Shown: piece after piece, positions 51,074-60,059 of the stretch
How positions within the stretch are numbered: position 1 is the stretch's first letter
Layout: each line of letters begins with the position of its first letter
The notes under the pieces: generated by a model
Told to the model about the DNA's origin: nothing
The model's database searches: none
What the model saw: only the letters and a program-made list of their open reading frames with translations
Position numbers and translations under genes: made by a program
Source: JAQBQB01 sp035469245
Lineage (GTDB): Bacteria > Gemmatimonadota > Gemmatimonadetes > Gemmatimonadales > Gemmatimonadaceae
DNA length: 64,000 nucleotides
Direction: 5' to 3'
NCBI GenBank assembly: GCA_035469245.1
Contig: DATISA010000213.1
Coordinates: forward strand, 1-64,000

Positions 51074-52093
51074 GTGTCCTCCAACCGCCGAAGCGAACAT
51101 ACTTACCGTCCGGCATGGTGGGTACCGGGAGGTCACGCACAGACCCTCTGGGGCAAGTTCTTCCGGCCCCGACCGCGAATCCGCGCGCGACTGGAGCGTT
51201 GGGATACGCCGGACGGAGATTTTCTGGAGCTGTTGAGGATGGAATCCCGGACGAGTGGTGCGCCGCGACTCCTTCTGCTCCACGGCCTCGAGGGCACGGT
51301 CCGGTCGCACTACGTGGCGCCCTTTTTCGAGGAGGCGGATCGGCGCGGATGGGCGGCCGACCTCCTCATTTTTCGTGGCTGCGGTACGGAGCCGAATTAC
51401 GCGCCCCGTTTCTATCACTCCGGAGAAACGACCGACCTCGCATTCGTGCTCGACCGACTCCTCGAGGAGGACGACCACGGCGCGATCGTGCTGGCGGGCG
51501 TGTCGCTCGGCGGGAACGTCTTGCTGAAATTCCTGGGCGAACGGGCGGGGACGCTGCCGCCGCAGATCAAGGCGGCGGCGGCGATTTCCGTACCGTACGA
51601 TCTCGAGCGTGGAGCCCGCTTCATCTCGCAGGGTTTCTCGCGAATCTACGATCGACACTTCCTATCGACGCTGCGCGAAAAGGCCCTGCGTAAACTCGAT
51701 CGGTACCCGGACCTCTTCAATCGCGATCGCCTTCGAGAAGCCCGGACGATCTTCCAGTTCGATGACGCTGTCACCGCGCCAGTCCATGGCTTCCGGGACG
51801 CGCACGACTATTACTTTCGATCCAGCTCGCTTCGTTGGCTGGCCGCCATCCGGATACCCACGTTTCTGCTCAGCGCGGTCGATGATCCGTTTCTTCCTCC
51901 GGACGTCCTCGCCGAGGCGCGTGAGTTGGCAGCCGGCAACCCGAATCTCGCGCTCGAGTTCACTCAGCGTGGGGGACACGTCGGGTTCGTTTCGGGCGCC
52001 TGGCCGTGGCGCGCGTCGTATTACTCCGAGCAGCGGGCTTGCGAGTTCCTCAGCGAAGTGATCGGCCGCAACCATTCGGAGGCCGGAGCTTGA
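51074..52093 (+). CDS. YheT-family alpha/beta hydrolase
   Basis: A 339-residue hydrolase with the YheT signature: PAWWVPGGHAQTLWGKFFR, LLLLHGLEGTVRSHY, FRGCGTEPN, nucleophile elbow GVSLGGNVLLKFLGE, and the late RGGHVGFVSG histidine loop. Ser, Asp (DDPFLP) and His are in order. Substrates of this family are mostly unsettled (small esters or lipids). It starts with GTG and diverges from the ArsC-like gene. Confidence 0.9.
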   Translation: MSSNRRSEHTYRPAWWVPGGHAQTLWGKFFRPRPRIRARLERWDTPDGDFLELLRMESRTSGAPRLLLLHGLEGTVRSHYVAPFFEEADRRGWAADLLIFRGCGTEPNYAPRFYHSGETTDLAFVLDRLLEEDDHGAIVLAGVSLGGNVLLKFLGERAGTLPPQIKAAAAISVPYDLERGARFISQGFSRIYDRHFLSTLREKALRKLDRYPDLFNRDRLREARTIFQFDDAVTAPVHGFRDAHDYYFRSSSLRWLAAIRIPTFLLSAVDDPFLPPDVLAEARELAAGNPNLALEFTQRGGHVGFVSGAWPWRASYYSEQRACEFLSEVIGRNHSEAGA

Positions 52094-52237
52094 AATGAAG
52101 GCGCGGCCGACGCATTGTCCCGGACCGCGCCGGTACGAGTTGGTCCTGGCCAGCTCATCGCGGTGCATATCACGGCAACCGATGCCGGACGCCACTATGC
52201 CGTCGGCTGACAATCTCGCACCCAAGAGCTCGTGTTC

Positions 52238-52768
52238 ATGAAGGTCGTGTACCTCGTTGCGTTCATCGGTGGACTATTACTCGCTGTCCGGATCATGATC
52301 GCCGGCGTCGAACGACCGCGCGACGCAAGCCCGAGCGGTGAACGCTCATTTCGCCTCTCGCCGCCCGTGTTCGTCGCCTTCAGCATTGTGTTTGGCGTAA
52401 CCGGGTATGTCCTCTCGCAGCGCCAATACGGCACTGCTGAGACACGGGTATTGATTGCCGTTGTGCTTGGCGGCGCTGCATCGGGAATGGCGGCACGACT
52501 CGTGAGACGCTGGTGGAAGGTCGTGCCCGAGCACGACGTCGACGACGAGCGCTATGTGCTGCAAGGGCAGGTCGGCCGTGTGACGAAGCCGATCCATGGT
52601 GACGTTGAAGGAGAAGTGACGTTCGGGGTCGGGAACGAGCGCCGATCGCTACGCGCCCGCGATCTCGGCGGCGGCTCCATCATGGCGGACACCGAGGTCG
52701 TGATCGAGCGAATCGAGAATGACGTCGCGTACGTCGAATCGTGGCATGAAGTCGAGAAGCGACTGTAG
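52238..52768 (+). CDS. NfeD-like membrane protein with C-terminal OB domain
   Basis: A 176-residue protein with three predicted membrane helices (about residues 3-22, 45-60 and 74-90) and a C-terminal beta-rich OB-like domain (about 105-176; YVLQGQVGRVTKPIHGDVEGEV...). This resembles NfeD/YqiJ proteins that work with flotillin-like SPFH proteins, though no SPFH gene is near. An in-frame GTG at 52232 is an alternative start; AAGAG lies nine bases before the ATG. The function is inferred from the fold and is weak. Confidence 0.6.
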   Translation: MKVVYLVAFIGGLLLAVRIMIAGVERPRDASPSGERSFRLSPPVFVAFSIVFGVTGYVLSQRQYGTAETRVLIAVVLGGAASGMAARLVRRWWKVVPEHDVDDERYVLQGQVGRVTKPIHGDVEGEVTFGVGNERRSLRARDLGGGSIMADTEVVIERIENDVAYVESWHEVEKRL

Positions 52769-52782
52769 GTCGGGGAGACACG

Positions 52783-53055
52783 ATGTGGGACGCCGTACTG
52801 TGCATACTGATCATCGGCGGCTTCTTCGTGCTCCGGGCCATACTGGCCACGGTGTTCTTCTTCTATTTGCTCCCTGACGGCGACCGCTGTCCGAACTGCG
52901 ATGCAGTCACGCTACGCGTCGAGTCGCGTGGCTGGAACGCGCTCTTACCGTGGTTCCGGACCAGCTGGTGTTATGAGTGCGGATGGCACGGACTGCTGCG
53001 TCGAGGGCCCCTCACACCGGCGTCACCTTCCGCCGAGTTGACGAAGCGATCGTGA
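52783..53055 (+). CDS. Small membrane protein with zinc-ribbon tail
   Basis: A 90-residue protein with one strong transmembrane segment (about residues 6-30) and a cytoplasmic or periplasmic ribbon, CPNC (36-39) and CYEC (about 63-66), each knuckle separated by about 24 residues. GGGGAG lies nine bases before the ATG. It follows the NfeD-like gene by 14 bases and is probably in the same operon. Function unknown. Confidence 0.7.
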   Translation: MWDAVLCILIIGGFFVLRAILATVFFFYLLPDGDRCPNCDAVTLRVESRGWNALLPWFRTSWCYECGWHGLLRRGPLTPASPSAELTKRS

Positions 53056-53066
53056 CCTGACCCGCG

Positions 53067-53357
53067 TCAGCGGCTGGATGCGTACAGCTTCAGCCAGTCC
53101 GGCCAATTGCCGCTCAACTCGAAGAAGTCGTCGAAATACGCGAGACCCCGGCTCTCCAGGTCGCCCACGAGCTCGACGAGAGCATCTCCTTGTTCGCCAT
53201 GGATCGGCCCAATCGCGATGCAATCACCTTCGACGCGAAATTCATCGGCCGTGAGACCGAGCCGTGCGTCGATTTCCGCACGGCTCAAGTCACTCGCCTC
53301 GTATGCCTGCCGCCGAATGAACAGTGTCGGCGCGCCAGATGATATCGGAAGGGCCAC
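53067..53357 (-). CDS. Hypothetical protein, 96 residues
   Basis: A small acidic protein with a mixed alpha/beta pattern (ADEFRVEGDCIAIGPIHGEQG; LVELVGDLESRGLAYFDDFFELSGNW). Coding bias is good and it has no alternative frame. No family is recognised. It converges with the zinc-ribbon gene and diverges from mnmG with 96 bases between. Confidence 0.6.
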   Translation of the reverse strand: MALPISSGAPTLFIRRQAYEASDLSRAEIDARLGLTADEFRVEGDCIAIGPIHGEQGDALVELVGDLESRGLAYFDDFFELSGNWPDWLKLYASSR

Positions 53358-53453
53358 GGGATCGCCTCGGTTCGCTCACGGGCGTTGAATATACGCGCAT
53401 CGGAATTCCCTACTGATTCACGGCCGGCGGCGCGTCGCCTTAGCTTTGATCGC

Positions 53454-55400
53454 ATGGATGAGACACGCGCTGGCCAGGTCGAGGCGACGTTCGACGTTGT
53501 GGTGGTCGGGGCGGGCCACGCCGGCACCGAAGCCGCCGTGGCGGCCGCACGGGCCGGCGCACGTGTAGGCCTGATCACCAGCGCGCTCGAGACCATCGGG
53601 CAGATGTCCTGCAATCCAGCGATTGGTGGGATCGCCAAGGGCACGGTCGTACGGGAAGTCGACGCCTTTGGCGGGATCATGGGCCGAGCGACCGACCTGG
53701 CATCGCTTCAGTTCCGGATGCTGAATCGGAGCAAGGGGCCAGCCGTGTGGGCACCTCGCGCGCAGTGCGATCGCGGGCTTTATCGCCGTGCCGTTCGTGC
53801 GCTCATCGAGGAGCACGCCAACGTGCAGCCGATCCAGGGAACCGTTGCACGCCTGGTGCTGGTAGAGGGCGAGAATCCGATTGCCGGTGTCGAGACGCTC
53901 GAGGGCCGGCGATTTGGTGCGAGCTGCGTTGTGATCACGACGGGGACGTTCCTGCGCGGCCGGATTCACATTGGCACGGCGACCAAGATGGGCGGTGGGC
54001 GGGCGGGAGAATCGGCGACCACGCACCTTGCGGAGCAGCTCGACGCCGTGGGACTTGCGGTCGCGCGGTTCAAGACCGGCACGCCGCCGCGCATCGACGG
54101 GCGTTCGGTCGACTTTTCACGGCTCGAACAACAGGACAGCGAGATCGAGCGGTTCGATTTCTCGTGGTCACACTTCTGGACGACCCCGCGCCGGACGGCT
54201 GGAGGAACCCGGCACCCGGCACAGCTTCCGTGCTGGGTGACATTCCTCGGCGAGTCGGGGAAACGCATCATCCAGGACAACATCGGGCTTTCGGCGATGT
54301 ACGGGGGCGCGATCGCGTCTCGCGGGCCGCGGTACTGTCCGTCGGTGGAGGACAAGGTCGTGAAGTTTCCCGCCGCCGACCGGCACCAGCTCTTCCTGGA
54401 ACCGGAAGGGCACGACACGTCCGAGCTTTATGTGAACGGAGTGTCGACGTCGCTCCCCGCGCCGGTGCAGCTGGACGTCCTGCGCTCCGTCCCCGGCCTC
54501 GAGCAGGTGCGGATGACGCGCGCGGGCTACGCGATCGAGTACGACTATTATCCGCCGACGCAGCTCGACTCGACTCTGCAGGTGAAGGCGATCCCCGGAC
54601 TCTTCTTCGCCGGACAGATCAACGGCACGACGGGCTACGAGGAAGCGGCGGGCCAGGGCGTGGTTGCCGGCCTGAACGCCGCGCTGCGGACCCAGAATCG
54701 GCCGGGCATCATCCTCGGTCGAGAGACTTCTTATATCGGTGTTCTCATTAACGATCTGGTAACGCGAGGCGTGGACGAGCCGTACCGCCTCTTCACATCG
54801 CGGTCGGAGTTCCGGCTCACCGTCCGGCAGGACAACGCCCTGCGCCGGCTCGCCGAGATCGGCCAGCGCCTTGGTCTCTATTCGGCCGGCGAGGAACGAG
54901 CGATCGAGCGGCGATTCGCCGACGAGACGAGCGCGCGACAGCTCGCGGAAACGACGAGCATCTCGCCGGCTCGCGCTTCGACGGTACTGGCGCCTGCCGG
55001 CAGCGCGCCGCTAGCGCACTCGGTGAAAATCGCCGAGCTCGCGAAGCGGCAGGACATATCGTTGCGGGCGCTGTTCGCTGCCGTGGATGTTGGCGATTCT
55101 CTCGACCGTGACGCGACGATCACGGCCGAGCTCGAGCTCAAATATGCGGGCTATTTTTCGCGCGAGCGCGATCAGGCGGCGAAGCTGCAGCGAATGGGAA
55201 CATTCAGGCTTCGAGCCGACCTGCCGTACGACGAGATCCGCTCGCTGTCGTTCGAGTCGCGTCAGAAGCTCGCCGCGATTCGGCCGGCGACGCTCGCCGA
55301 AGCCGCGCGTATCCCTGGCGTGAGCCCCACCGACTTGCAGAACCTGGTGCTGGAGATCGAGAAGCGTTCCAGGCGCTCGGAAATGGCACTCGGCGACTGA
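53454..55400 (+). CDS. mnmG: tRNA uridine 5-carboxymethylaminomethyl modification enzyme
   Basis: A 648-residue MnmG (GidA). With MnmE it modifies U34 of several tRNAs. FAD is bound by VVVVGAGHAGTEAAVAAARAG (first half only shown), and MSCNPAIGGIAKG, RMLNRSKGPAVWAPRAQCD and GQINGTTGYEEAAGQG are diagnostic; cysteines in the catalytic region are kept. TAGCTT lies seven bases before the ATG with no Shine-Dalgarno, so the message may be leaderless. mnmE and rsmG are not here, but parA and parB follow one gene later, as near many bacterial origins. Confidence 0.96.
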   Translation: MDETRAGQVEATFDVVVVGAGHAGTEAAVAAARAGARVGLITSALETIGQMSCNPAIGGIAKGTVVREVDAFGGIMGRATDLASLQFRMLNRSKGPAVWAPRAQCDRGLYRRAVRALIEEHANVQPIQGTVARLVLVEGENPIAGVETLEGRRFGASCVVITTGTFLRGRIHIGTATKMGGGRAGESATTHLAEQLDAVGLAVARFKTGTPPRIDGRSVDFSRLEQQDSEIERFDFSWSHFWTTPRRTAGGTRHPAQLPCWVTFLGESGKRIIQDNIGLSAMYGGAIASRGPRYCPSVEDKVVKFPAADRHQLFLEPEGHDTSELYVNGVSTSLPAPVQLDVLRSVPGLEQVRMTRAGYAIEYDYYPPTQLDSTLQVKAIPGLFFAGQINGTTGYEEAAGQGVVAGLNAALRTQNRPGIILGRETSYIGVLINDLVTRGVDEPYRLFTSRSEFRLTVRQDNALRRLAEIGQRLGLYSAGEERAIERRFADETSARQLAETTSISPARASTVLAPAGSAPLAHSVKIAELAKRQDISLRALFAAVDVGDSLDRDATITAELELKYAGYFSRERDQAAKLQRMGTFRLRADLPYDEIRSLSFESRQKLAAIRPATLAEAARIPGVSPTDLQNLVLEIEKRSRRSEMALGD

Positions 55401-55555
55401 ACGGTTGTAGCATCCAGTAGTGGATTGTGGGGCGCGGTTTATGTGCATTTTGCTACTATTAGCAGAGGACCAGGGTCGATCCGGATGCTACGTGTAGCCG
55501 AGCATCCGCTGTGCGTCTGATCCAGAGAATCAACCACCCCTGCAGGAGTTTTCTC

Positions 55556-56272
55556 GTGCGTCACCTCATGACCGTGGTGTTGGCAGTCGCGAGCGCGACA
55601 TTGGTTCCGAATGTGATCGTTGCTCAGTCGCCTTCGACGACGCCACCGCAAATCATCGCGACTGGCATGGGGGAAGCATCGATCTCGCCGGACCGCGCGA
55701 CCATTTTCGTCGGCGTGCAGACGCGTGCTAACACGGTTGGGCCAGCGGCGGCCGATAATGCCCGGCGACAGCGCGCCATTCTCGATACTCTGAGGGCACT
55801 TGGTCTGGGCGCCGATCAGCTTTCGACGCTCAACTACAGTGTGACTCCGGAGATGCAGTATGCACCCAACCAACCGCCGCGGGTGACCGGCTACGTGGTG
55901 CGGAATACCGTGCGAGCGAATGTCCGCCGGATCGATGAGGTTGGGAAGGTGATCGACGCGGCGCTCGCGAAAGGCGCGAACGAGATCTCGAGTCTGCAAT
56001 TCTTTTCGTCGAAGGCGGACTCCGTGCGCCGCGTTGCCATGGCGGAAGCCGTAACCAATGCGCGGGCGGACGCGGAGGCGATAGCCCGCGCTGCTGGCGG
56101 AAATCTCGGTCAGCTGCTCGAGGCGACGACCGCTGCGTTCCCAAGGCCCATCCAGGAGATCGCACTGGGCAAGGCGCAGATGGCAGCGGCCGCCCCGACG
56201 CCGATCGAACCTGGCGAACAGACGATTTCGGTGACCGTGACCGCCCGTTGGGCGTTCGTGCCTGGCCGCTGA
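55556..56272 (+). CDS. SIMPL-domain (YggE/DUF541) exported protein
   Basis: A 238-residue protein from GTG 55556 with AGGAG seven bases upstream. A signal peptide (HLMTVVLAVASATLVPNVIVAQ) leads to a SIMPL domain: IIATGMGEASISPDRATIFVGVQTRA, then a domain ending ISVTVTARWAF. SIMPL proteins are periplasmic or outer-membrane proteins of unclear role, linked to oxidative stress and, in E. coli, to YggE. It sits between mnmG and parA, and the large palindrome after it may end its transcript. Confidence 0.88.
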   Translation: MRHLMTVVLAVASATLVPNVIVAQSPSTTPPQIIATGMGEASISPDRATIFVGVQTRANTVGPAAADNARRQRAILDTLRALGLGADQLSTLNYSVTPEMQYAPNQPPRVTGYVVRNTVRANVRRIDEVGKVIDAALAKGANEISSLQFFSSKADSVRRVAMAEAVTNARADAEAIARAAGGNLGQLLEATTAAFPRPIQEIALGKAQMAAAAPTPIEPGEQTISVTVTARWAFVPGR

Positions 56273-56292
56273 GTCCTGGAAGACCGAACCTG

Positions 56293-56344
56293 ACAACGTG
56301 CCACGTGGCACATCGATGAGCCGATGTGCCACGTGGCACGTTGT
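56293..56344. repeat. 23-bp perfect inverted repeat between SIMPL and parA genes
   Basis: Arms 56293-56315 and 56322-56344 are perfect reverse complements with a six-base loop. Each arm itself contains the 14-base palindrome GTGCCACGTGGCAC (56298-56311, 56326-56339) whose CACGTG core is shared with ParB binding sites. TTC follows, with only a weak T-run. It may be the SIMPL terminator, a ParB site pair, or both. Confidence 0.7.
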
Positions 56345-56423
56345 TTCGAGGCCAGACGCCAGGTAGATTGGCCGCACGCCGCTGTTACCGCCAATCGATC
56401 GAGCCAAATCCCTCAGTGAGCCA

Positions 56424-57191
56424 GTGGCCCGCGTAATCGCCATAGCAAATCAGAAGGGTGGAGTCGGAAAGACGACGACCGCTGTGAATCTTGCGGCGAG
56501 TCTCGCCGCCGCAGAGCAGCGAACCCTTTTGATAGACGGCGATCCTCAAGGCAACGCGACAAGCGGAATCGGAGTCGATAGAGCGTCGATCGGCACGACC
56601 GTTTACGACGTCCTGGTCGGAGACCGCCAAATACGGGACGCGACGGTTCGGCACGTCCACTTTGACCTACTCGACGTGGTCCCAGCAACCCCCGACTTGG
56701 CCGGCGCGGAGGTCGAGCTCGTCGAGAGACCGAATCGCGACAGAGTGATGCGAGCTGCAGTCGCCGCAGTACGCGATGAGTATGACTATGTGTTGATCGA
56801 CTGCCCGCCGTCACTGGGCTTGATCACGCTCAACATGTTGGCTGCCGCGGATGCACTCCTGATCCCACTCCAGTGCGAATACTACGCGCTCGAAGGGATT
56901 TCACAGCTCCTGAACACCGTGCATCTCGTGCAGCGGAGCGTGAATCCCGAACTCGCAATCGACGGCGTGCTCCTCACGATGTATGACGCGAGGCTCAATC
57001 TCTCGCGGCAAGTGGCGGCGGAGGCGCGAGAGTATTTTGGTGCCCAGGTGTTTGAAGCCGTCGTGCCCAGAAACGTTCGTTTGGCAGAGGCGCCGAGTTT
57101 CGGGAAGCCGATAATCCTGTATGACGTCACGTCCGTCGGCGCACAAGCGTATATCAATGTTGCCAAAGAACTTATGAGGAGGCGAAAATGA
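56424..57191 (+). CDS. parA: Chromosome partitioning ATPase ParA/Soj
   Basis: A 255-residue Walker-type ATPase from GTG 56424: NQKGGVGKTTTAVNLAASL is the deviant P-loop, YVLIDCPPSLG the Walker A' strand and LIPLQCEYYALEG the sensor loop. It is of the short chromosomal type without an N-terminal HTH. ParA dimers bind DNA and drive ParB-parS complexes. Overlaps parB by ATGA. Confidence 0.96.
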   Translation: MARVIAIANQKGGVGKTTTAVNLAASLAAAEQRTLLIDGDPQGNATSGIGVDRASIGTTVYDVLVGDRQIRDATVRHVHFDLLDVVPATPDLAGAEVELVERPNRDRVMRAAVAAVRDEYDYVLIDCPPSLGLITLNMLAAADALLIPLQCEYYALEGISQLLNTVHLVQRSVNPELAIDGVLLTMYDARLNLSRQVAAEAREYFGAQVFEAVVPRNVRLAEAPSFGKPIILYDVTSVGAQAYINVAKELMRRRK

Positions 57192-58105
57192 GTGCGGAAA
57201 CGCCGAGGCGGCTCGGCCGAGGATTGGAGGCGCTCATTCCCGCCGGTGGCGCGCTCCAGCAGACTGCCGCAACCAGCGATCTCCAAAGAATTCAGATTTC
57301 GCGAATCAGGCCAAATCCGTTTCAGCCCAGGCGCGAGATTGACGCTGCCGAGCTTGTCGAACTCGAGCAGTCACTCAAGTCGAGTGGATTGCTACAGCCG
57401 ATAACCGTTCGCCGACGGGGTGACGCCTTTGAGCTGATCGCTGGCGAGCGCCGTTTCCGCGCCGCCAGCAACCTCGGCTGGTCCGAGATCTCGGCAATCG
57501 TCCGGGACTTCGACGACCGCACGATGCTCGTCCTCGCTTTGGTCGAGAACTTACAGAGGGCGGATCTCAACGCTATCGAAGAAGCTCGCGGATACCGCCG
57601 CCTCATCGAGGACTTCCAGCTGACCCAGCAGCAAGTCGCAGAGGCGGTGGGGAAGGATCGGACAACCGTGACGAATCTGCTGAGAATCCTCTCGCTGCCG
57701 GAGGAGGTTCAGCAATTGGTTCAGACACGGGCACTGACGTCGGGCCACGCACGAGCCCTCCTCGGCTTGGCACCGGAACATTCGACGGCAGAGCTCGCCA
57801 AGCGTGCTGTTGCGGCTGGCATGAGCGTGAGGGCTCTTGAACAGCTCGTCCGAACGATGTCGGCGCCGGTACCCATAAAACCCGACAGCGCTAGTGCTGG
57901 CTCTCGGACAACTTCGCCCAGAGCAAGCGCGGCGGTAAGGGCGGTCGAGGACGCCTTGCGCCGGTACCTGCAAACGGACGTGCGGATCGCCATCGCTGGC
58001 GAAGAGAAGGGGACCGTCGAACTGAAGTATTACTCGAACGACGATCTCGATCGGCTACTCGCGCTGATTCTTCGAGAAAAGATGGAAGATTTTTCGACAG
58101 AATAG
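57188..58105 (+). CDS. parB: Chromosome partitioning protein ParB/Spo0J
   Basis: A 305-residue ParB with an N-terminal CTP-binding domain (LIAGERRFRAASN; ALVENLQRADLNA), a central helix-turn-helix (TQQQVAEAVGKDRTTVTNLLRIL), and a C-terminal dimer domain (about 255-305). ParB spreads from parS using CTP. Its length and all motifs are normal. It follows parA directly. Confidence 0.96.
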   Translation: MSAETPRRLGRGLEALIPAGGALQQTAATSDLQRIQISRIRPNPFQPRREIDAAELVELEQSLKSSGLLQPITVRRRGDAFELIAGERRFRAASNLGWSEISAIVRDFDDRTMLVLALVENLQRADLNAIEEARGYRRLIEDFQLTQQQVAEAVGKDRTTVTNLLRILSLPEEVQQLVQTRALTSGHARALLGLAPEHSTAELAKRAVAAGMSVRALEQLVRTMSAPVPIKPDSASAGSRTTSPRASAAVRAVEDALRRYLQTDVRIAIAGEEKGTVELKYYSNDDLDRLLALILREKMEDFSTE

Positions 58106-58264
58106 CGACAGCATAGAAATTGTGTAACACCAGTAATGCTGTTCGCGATTTGTTTTCAGCTTGGCGTCACGAACAGATTTTTGTCCAGCAGACTCAATTA
58201 TCCACAGCATTGAACAGCTAGCTAACGTCTTCTTGCACTTGGAATAAAAGCTCTCCAGATCGCT
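58106..58264. other. AT-rich intergenic region with a perfect DnaA box
   Basis: This 159-base region after parB is clearly richer in A/T than its neighbours. TTATCCACA (58198-58206) matches the strict DnaA box. CAGCAT/ATGCTG arms (58109-58114 with 58136-58141) followed by TTGTTTT may terminate parB. TGTGTAACA (58121-58129) is a weak second DnaA-like site. Only one strict box is present, so it is not a full oriC by itself. Confidence 0.5.
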
Positions 58265-59284
58265 GTGACTCCGAAATTTCCCACAACTGCGGTTGCAGGC
58301 GTATTCCTGACCCTTGCAGCCTGTGGCCCATCAAGCGATCGAGGATCCGGCAGGAAGTCCGACGACTCGCTGCGGGTGGCCTTGCTCACCCCCGGTCCGA
58401 TTTCCGATCAGTCGTGGAACTCCGGCGCTTACCAAGGACTGATGCGGATCCGGGACAGCCTCGGCGCCCACATCAGTCACATCCAAACCAAGACTCCCGC
58501 CGAATTCGAGGAGAACTTTCGTCAATACGGCGCGCAAGGTTATGACATCGTGTTCGGCCACGGGTTCGAATTCCAGGACGCCGCACGCCGAGTTGCGCCA
58601 GCTTTCCCGAAGACCCTGTTCGTCACCACGTCGGGAACGACGGCCGGGCCGAACCTGGCCGGTATGACGTTCGGCTTTGCCGATGCTTCGTATCTCGCCG
58701 GTATACTGGCCGCCTCGATGACCAAATCGAAGCAGCTCGGGGTGCTGGGCGGGACCGAGCTGCCGCCAGTCGTCGAGAGCTTTCACGCGTTCGAACAGGG
58801 CGCGCGCTCGGTGGATCCATCGATCAGAGTCGTGACGTCGTACATCGGGAATTGGGATGACGTCAGCGCGGGAAAGGAACAGGCGCTGGCGCAGCTCGCC
58901 CGCGGTGTCGACGTCATTTTCCAGAATGCTGATGCGGCGGGACTAGGCGTATTCCAGGCAGCGCGCGAGCGCGGAAACGCCTACGTGATCGGATCCAACT
59001 CCGATCAGAATTCAGTGGCGCCAGAAGTCACGCTTGGAAGCGTCGTCATCGATCTTCCGCTCGCCTTCTTGACGATTGCCAAAGAAGTCCGAAGCGGAGC
59101 GTTCAAACCGCGCGTCGTCGAATTGGGAGAAGCGAGCCGTGTCGTGACGCTCGTGCTGAACCCGACGATCCAAGCTCGAATCCCGGCGGCGGTCCGCTCG
59201 CGGATTGATTCGCTGCAACAACGCATGCTGGCCGGCGAGTTGACGGTGAAGCACGATTCGCTGCGCGTAACGCCGGCGCGATGA
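58265..59284 (+). CDS. BMP-family ABC transporter substrate-binding lipoprotein
   Basis: A 339-residue lipoprotein (signal ending TLAACG, Cys20) of the BMP/PnrA family, which bind purine nucleosides. The mature start DSLRVALLTPGPISDQSWNSGAYQG, GFEFQDAARRVAPAFP and FGFADASYLAGILAASMT match. It supplies substrate to the permease/ATPase encoded downstream. GTG start with no obvious Shine-Dalgarno. First gene of the importer operon, 160 bases after parB. Confidence 0.93.
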   Translation: MTPKFPTTAVAGVFLTLAACGPSSDRGSGRKSDDSLRVALLTPGPISDQSWNSGAYQGLMRIRDSLGAHISHIQTKTPAEFEENFRQYGAQGYDIVFGHGFEFQDAARRVAPAFPKTLFVTTSGTTAGPNLAGMTFGFADASYLAGILAASMTKSKQLGVLGGTELPPVVESFHAFEQGARSVDPSIRVVTSYIGNWDDVSAGKEQALAQLARGVDVIFQNADAAGLGVFQAARERGNAYVIGSNSDQNSVAPEVTLGSVVIDLPLAFLTIAKEVRSGAFKPRVVELGEASRVVTLVLNPTIQARIPAAVRSRIDSLQQRMLAGELTVKHDSLRVTPAR

Positions 59285-59285
59285 G

Positions 59286-60059
59286 ATGCCGTCGCTTTCC
59301 GAGATTCGTGGATATCTGGACGCAACCCTCGACGTCGACGCCGTCCCGGACTATCCCAACGCAGTGAACGGCGTGCAATTCGAGAACGAAGGCGAAATCA
59401 CGCACATCGCCGCGGCGGTCGATTTTTCGACCAACGCCGTTCGAGTCGCCGGCGACGTGGGAGCGCGGTTGCTTCTGGTGCATCACGGCATGTTCTGGTC
59501 GGGCGTGCAGCCCATCACCGGACATCGCGTCAAAGCGATTCGCGAACTGGTCCGACGCGATGTGGCCGTGTACTCGGCGCATTTGCCACTCGACGTGCAT
59601 CCGCAGTTCGGGAACAATGCACTGCTCGCGAAGCGGCTAGGCCTGACGCCGACCGGCGGGTTCGCGCGGTTCGCGACCATCGAAGTCGGGCTGCGCGGCA
59701 GCTCCAACATTCCAACGCGAGCCATCGCCGACCGCGCGCGGGCCCTCGCGGCCGAATTCGGCGGAACGCTGGTCGCCTCTCCGTTCCAGCCCGATCGGAT
59801 CACCCGTGCGTGGGCAATGTGCAGCGGCGCGGGCGCCGACAGCGCAACATTGCGCGAAGCGGCGACGCTCGGCATCGACACCCTCGTCGTCGGGGAAGGG
59901 CCACACCACACTGCCGTCGAGGCGCGCGAGCTCGGGATCGTGGTGCTGTACGCCGGCCATTACGCTACCGAGACTCTCGGAGTTCGCGCACTGGCAGCAT
60001 CCGTTAGCGAGCGGTTCGGCATCGAAACGAGTTTCATCGACTTGCCGACCGGATTGTGA
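59286..60059 (+). CDS. Nif3-like dinuclear metal-centre protein (YbgI/YqfO family)
   Basis: A 257-residue Nif3 protein. Metal ligands are in LLLVHHGMFW, SAHLPLDVHP, GEGPHHTA and YAGHYATET. It is the short form without the PII-like insert. The family forms hexamers; proposed roles include a metal chaperone or GTP cyclohydrolase-I-like activity, but none is settled. It starts one base after the substrate-binding gene and overlaps the ATPase gene by four, so it is embedded in the importer operon. Confidence 0.93.
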   Translation: MPSLSEIRGYLDATLDVDAVPDYPNAVNGVQFENEGEITHIAAAVDFSTNAVRVAGDVGARLLLVHHGMFWSGVQPITGHRVKAIRELVRRDVAVYSAHLPLDVHPQFGNNALLAKRLGLTPTGGFARFATIEVGLRGSSNIPTRAIADRARALAAEFGGTLVASPFQPDRITRAWAMCSGAGADSATLREAATLGIDTLVVGEGPHHTAVEARELGIVVLYAGHYATETLGVRALAASVSERFGIETSFIDLPTGL

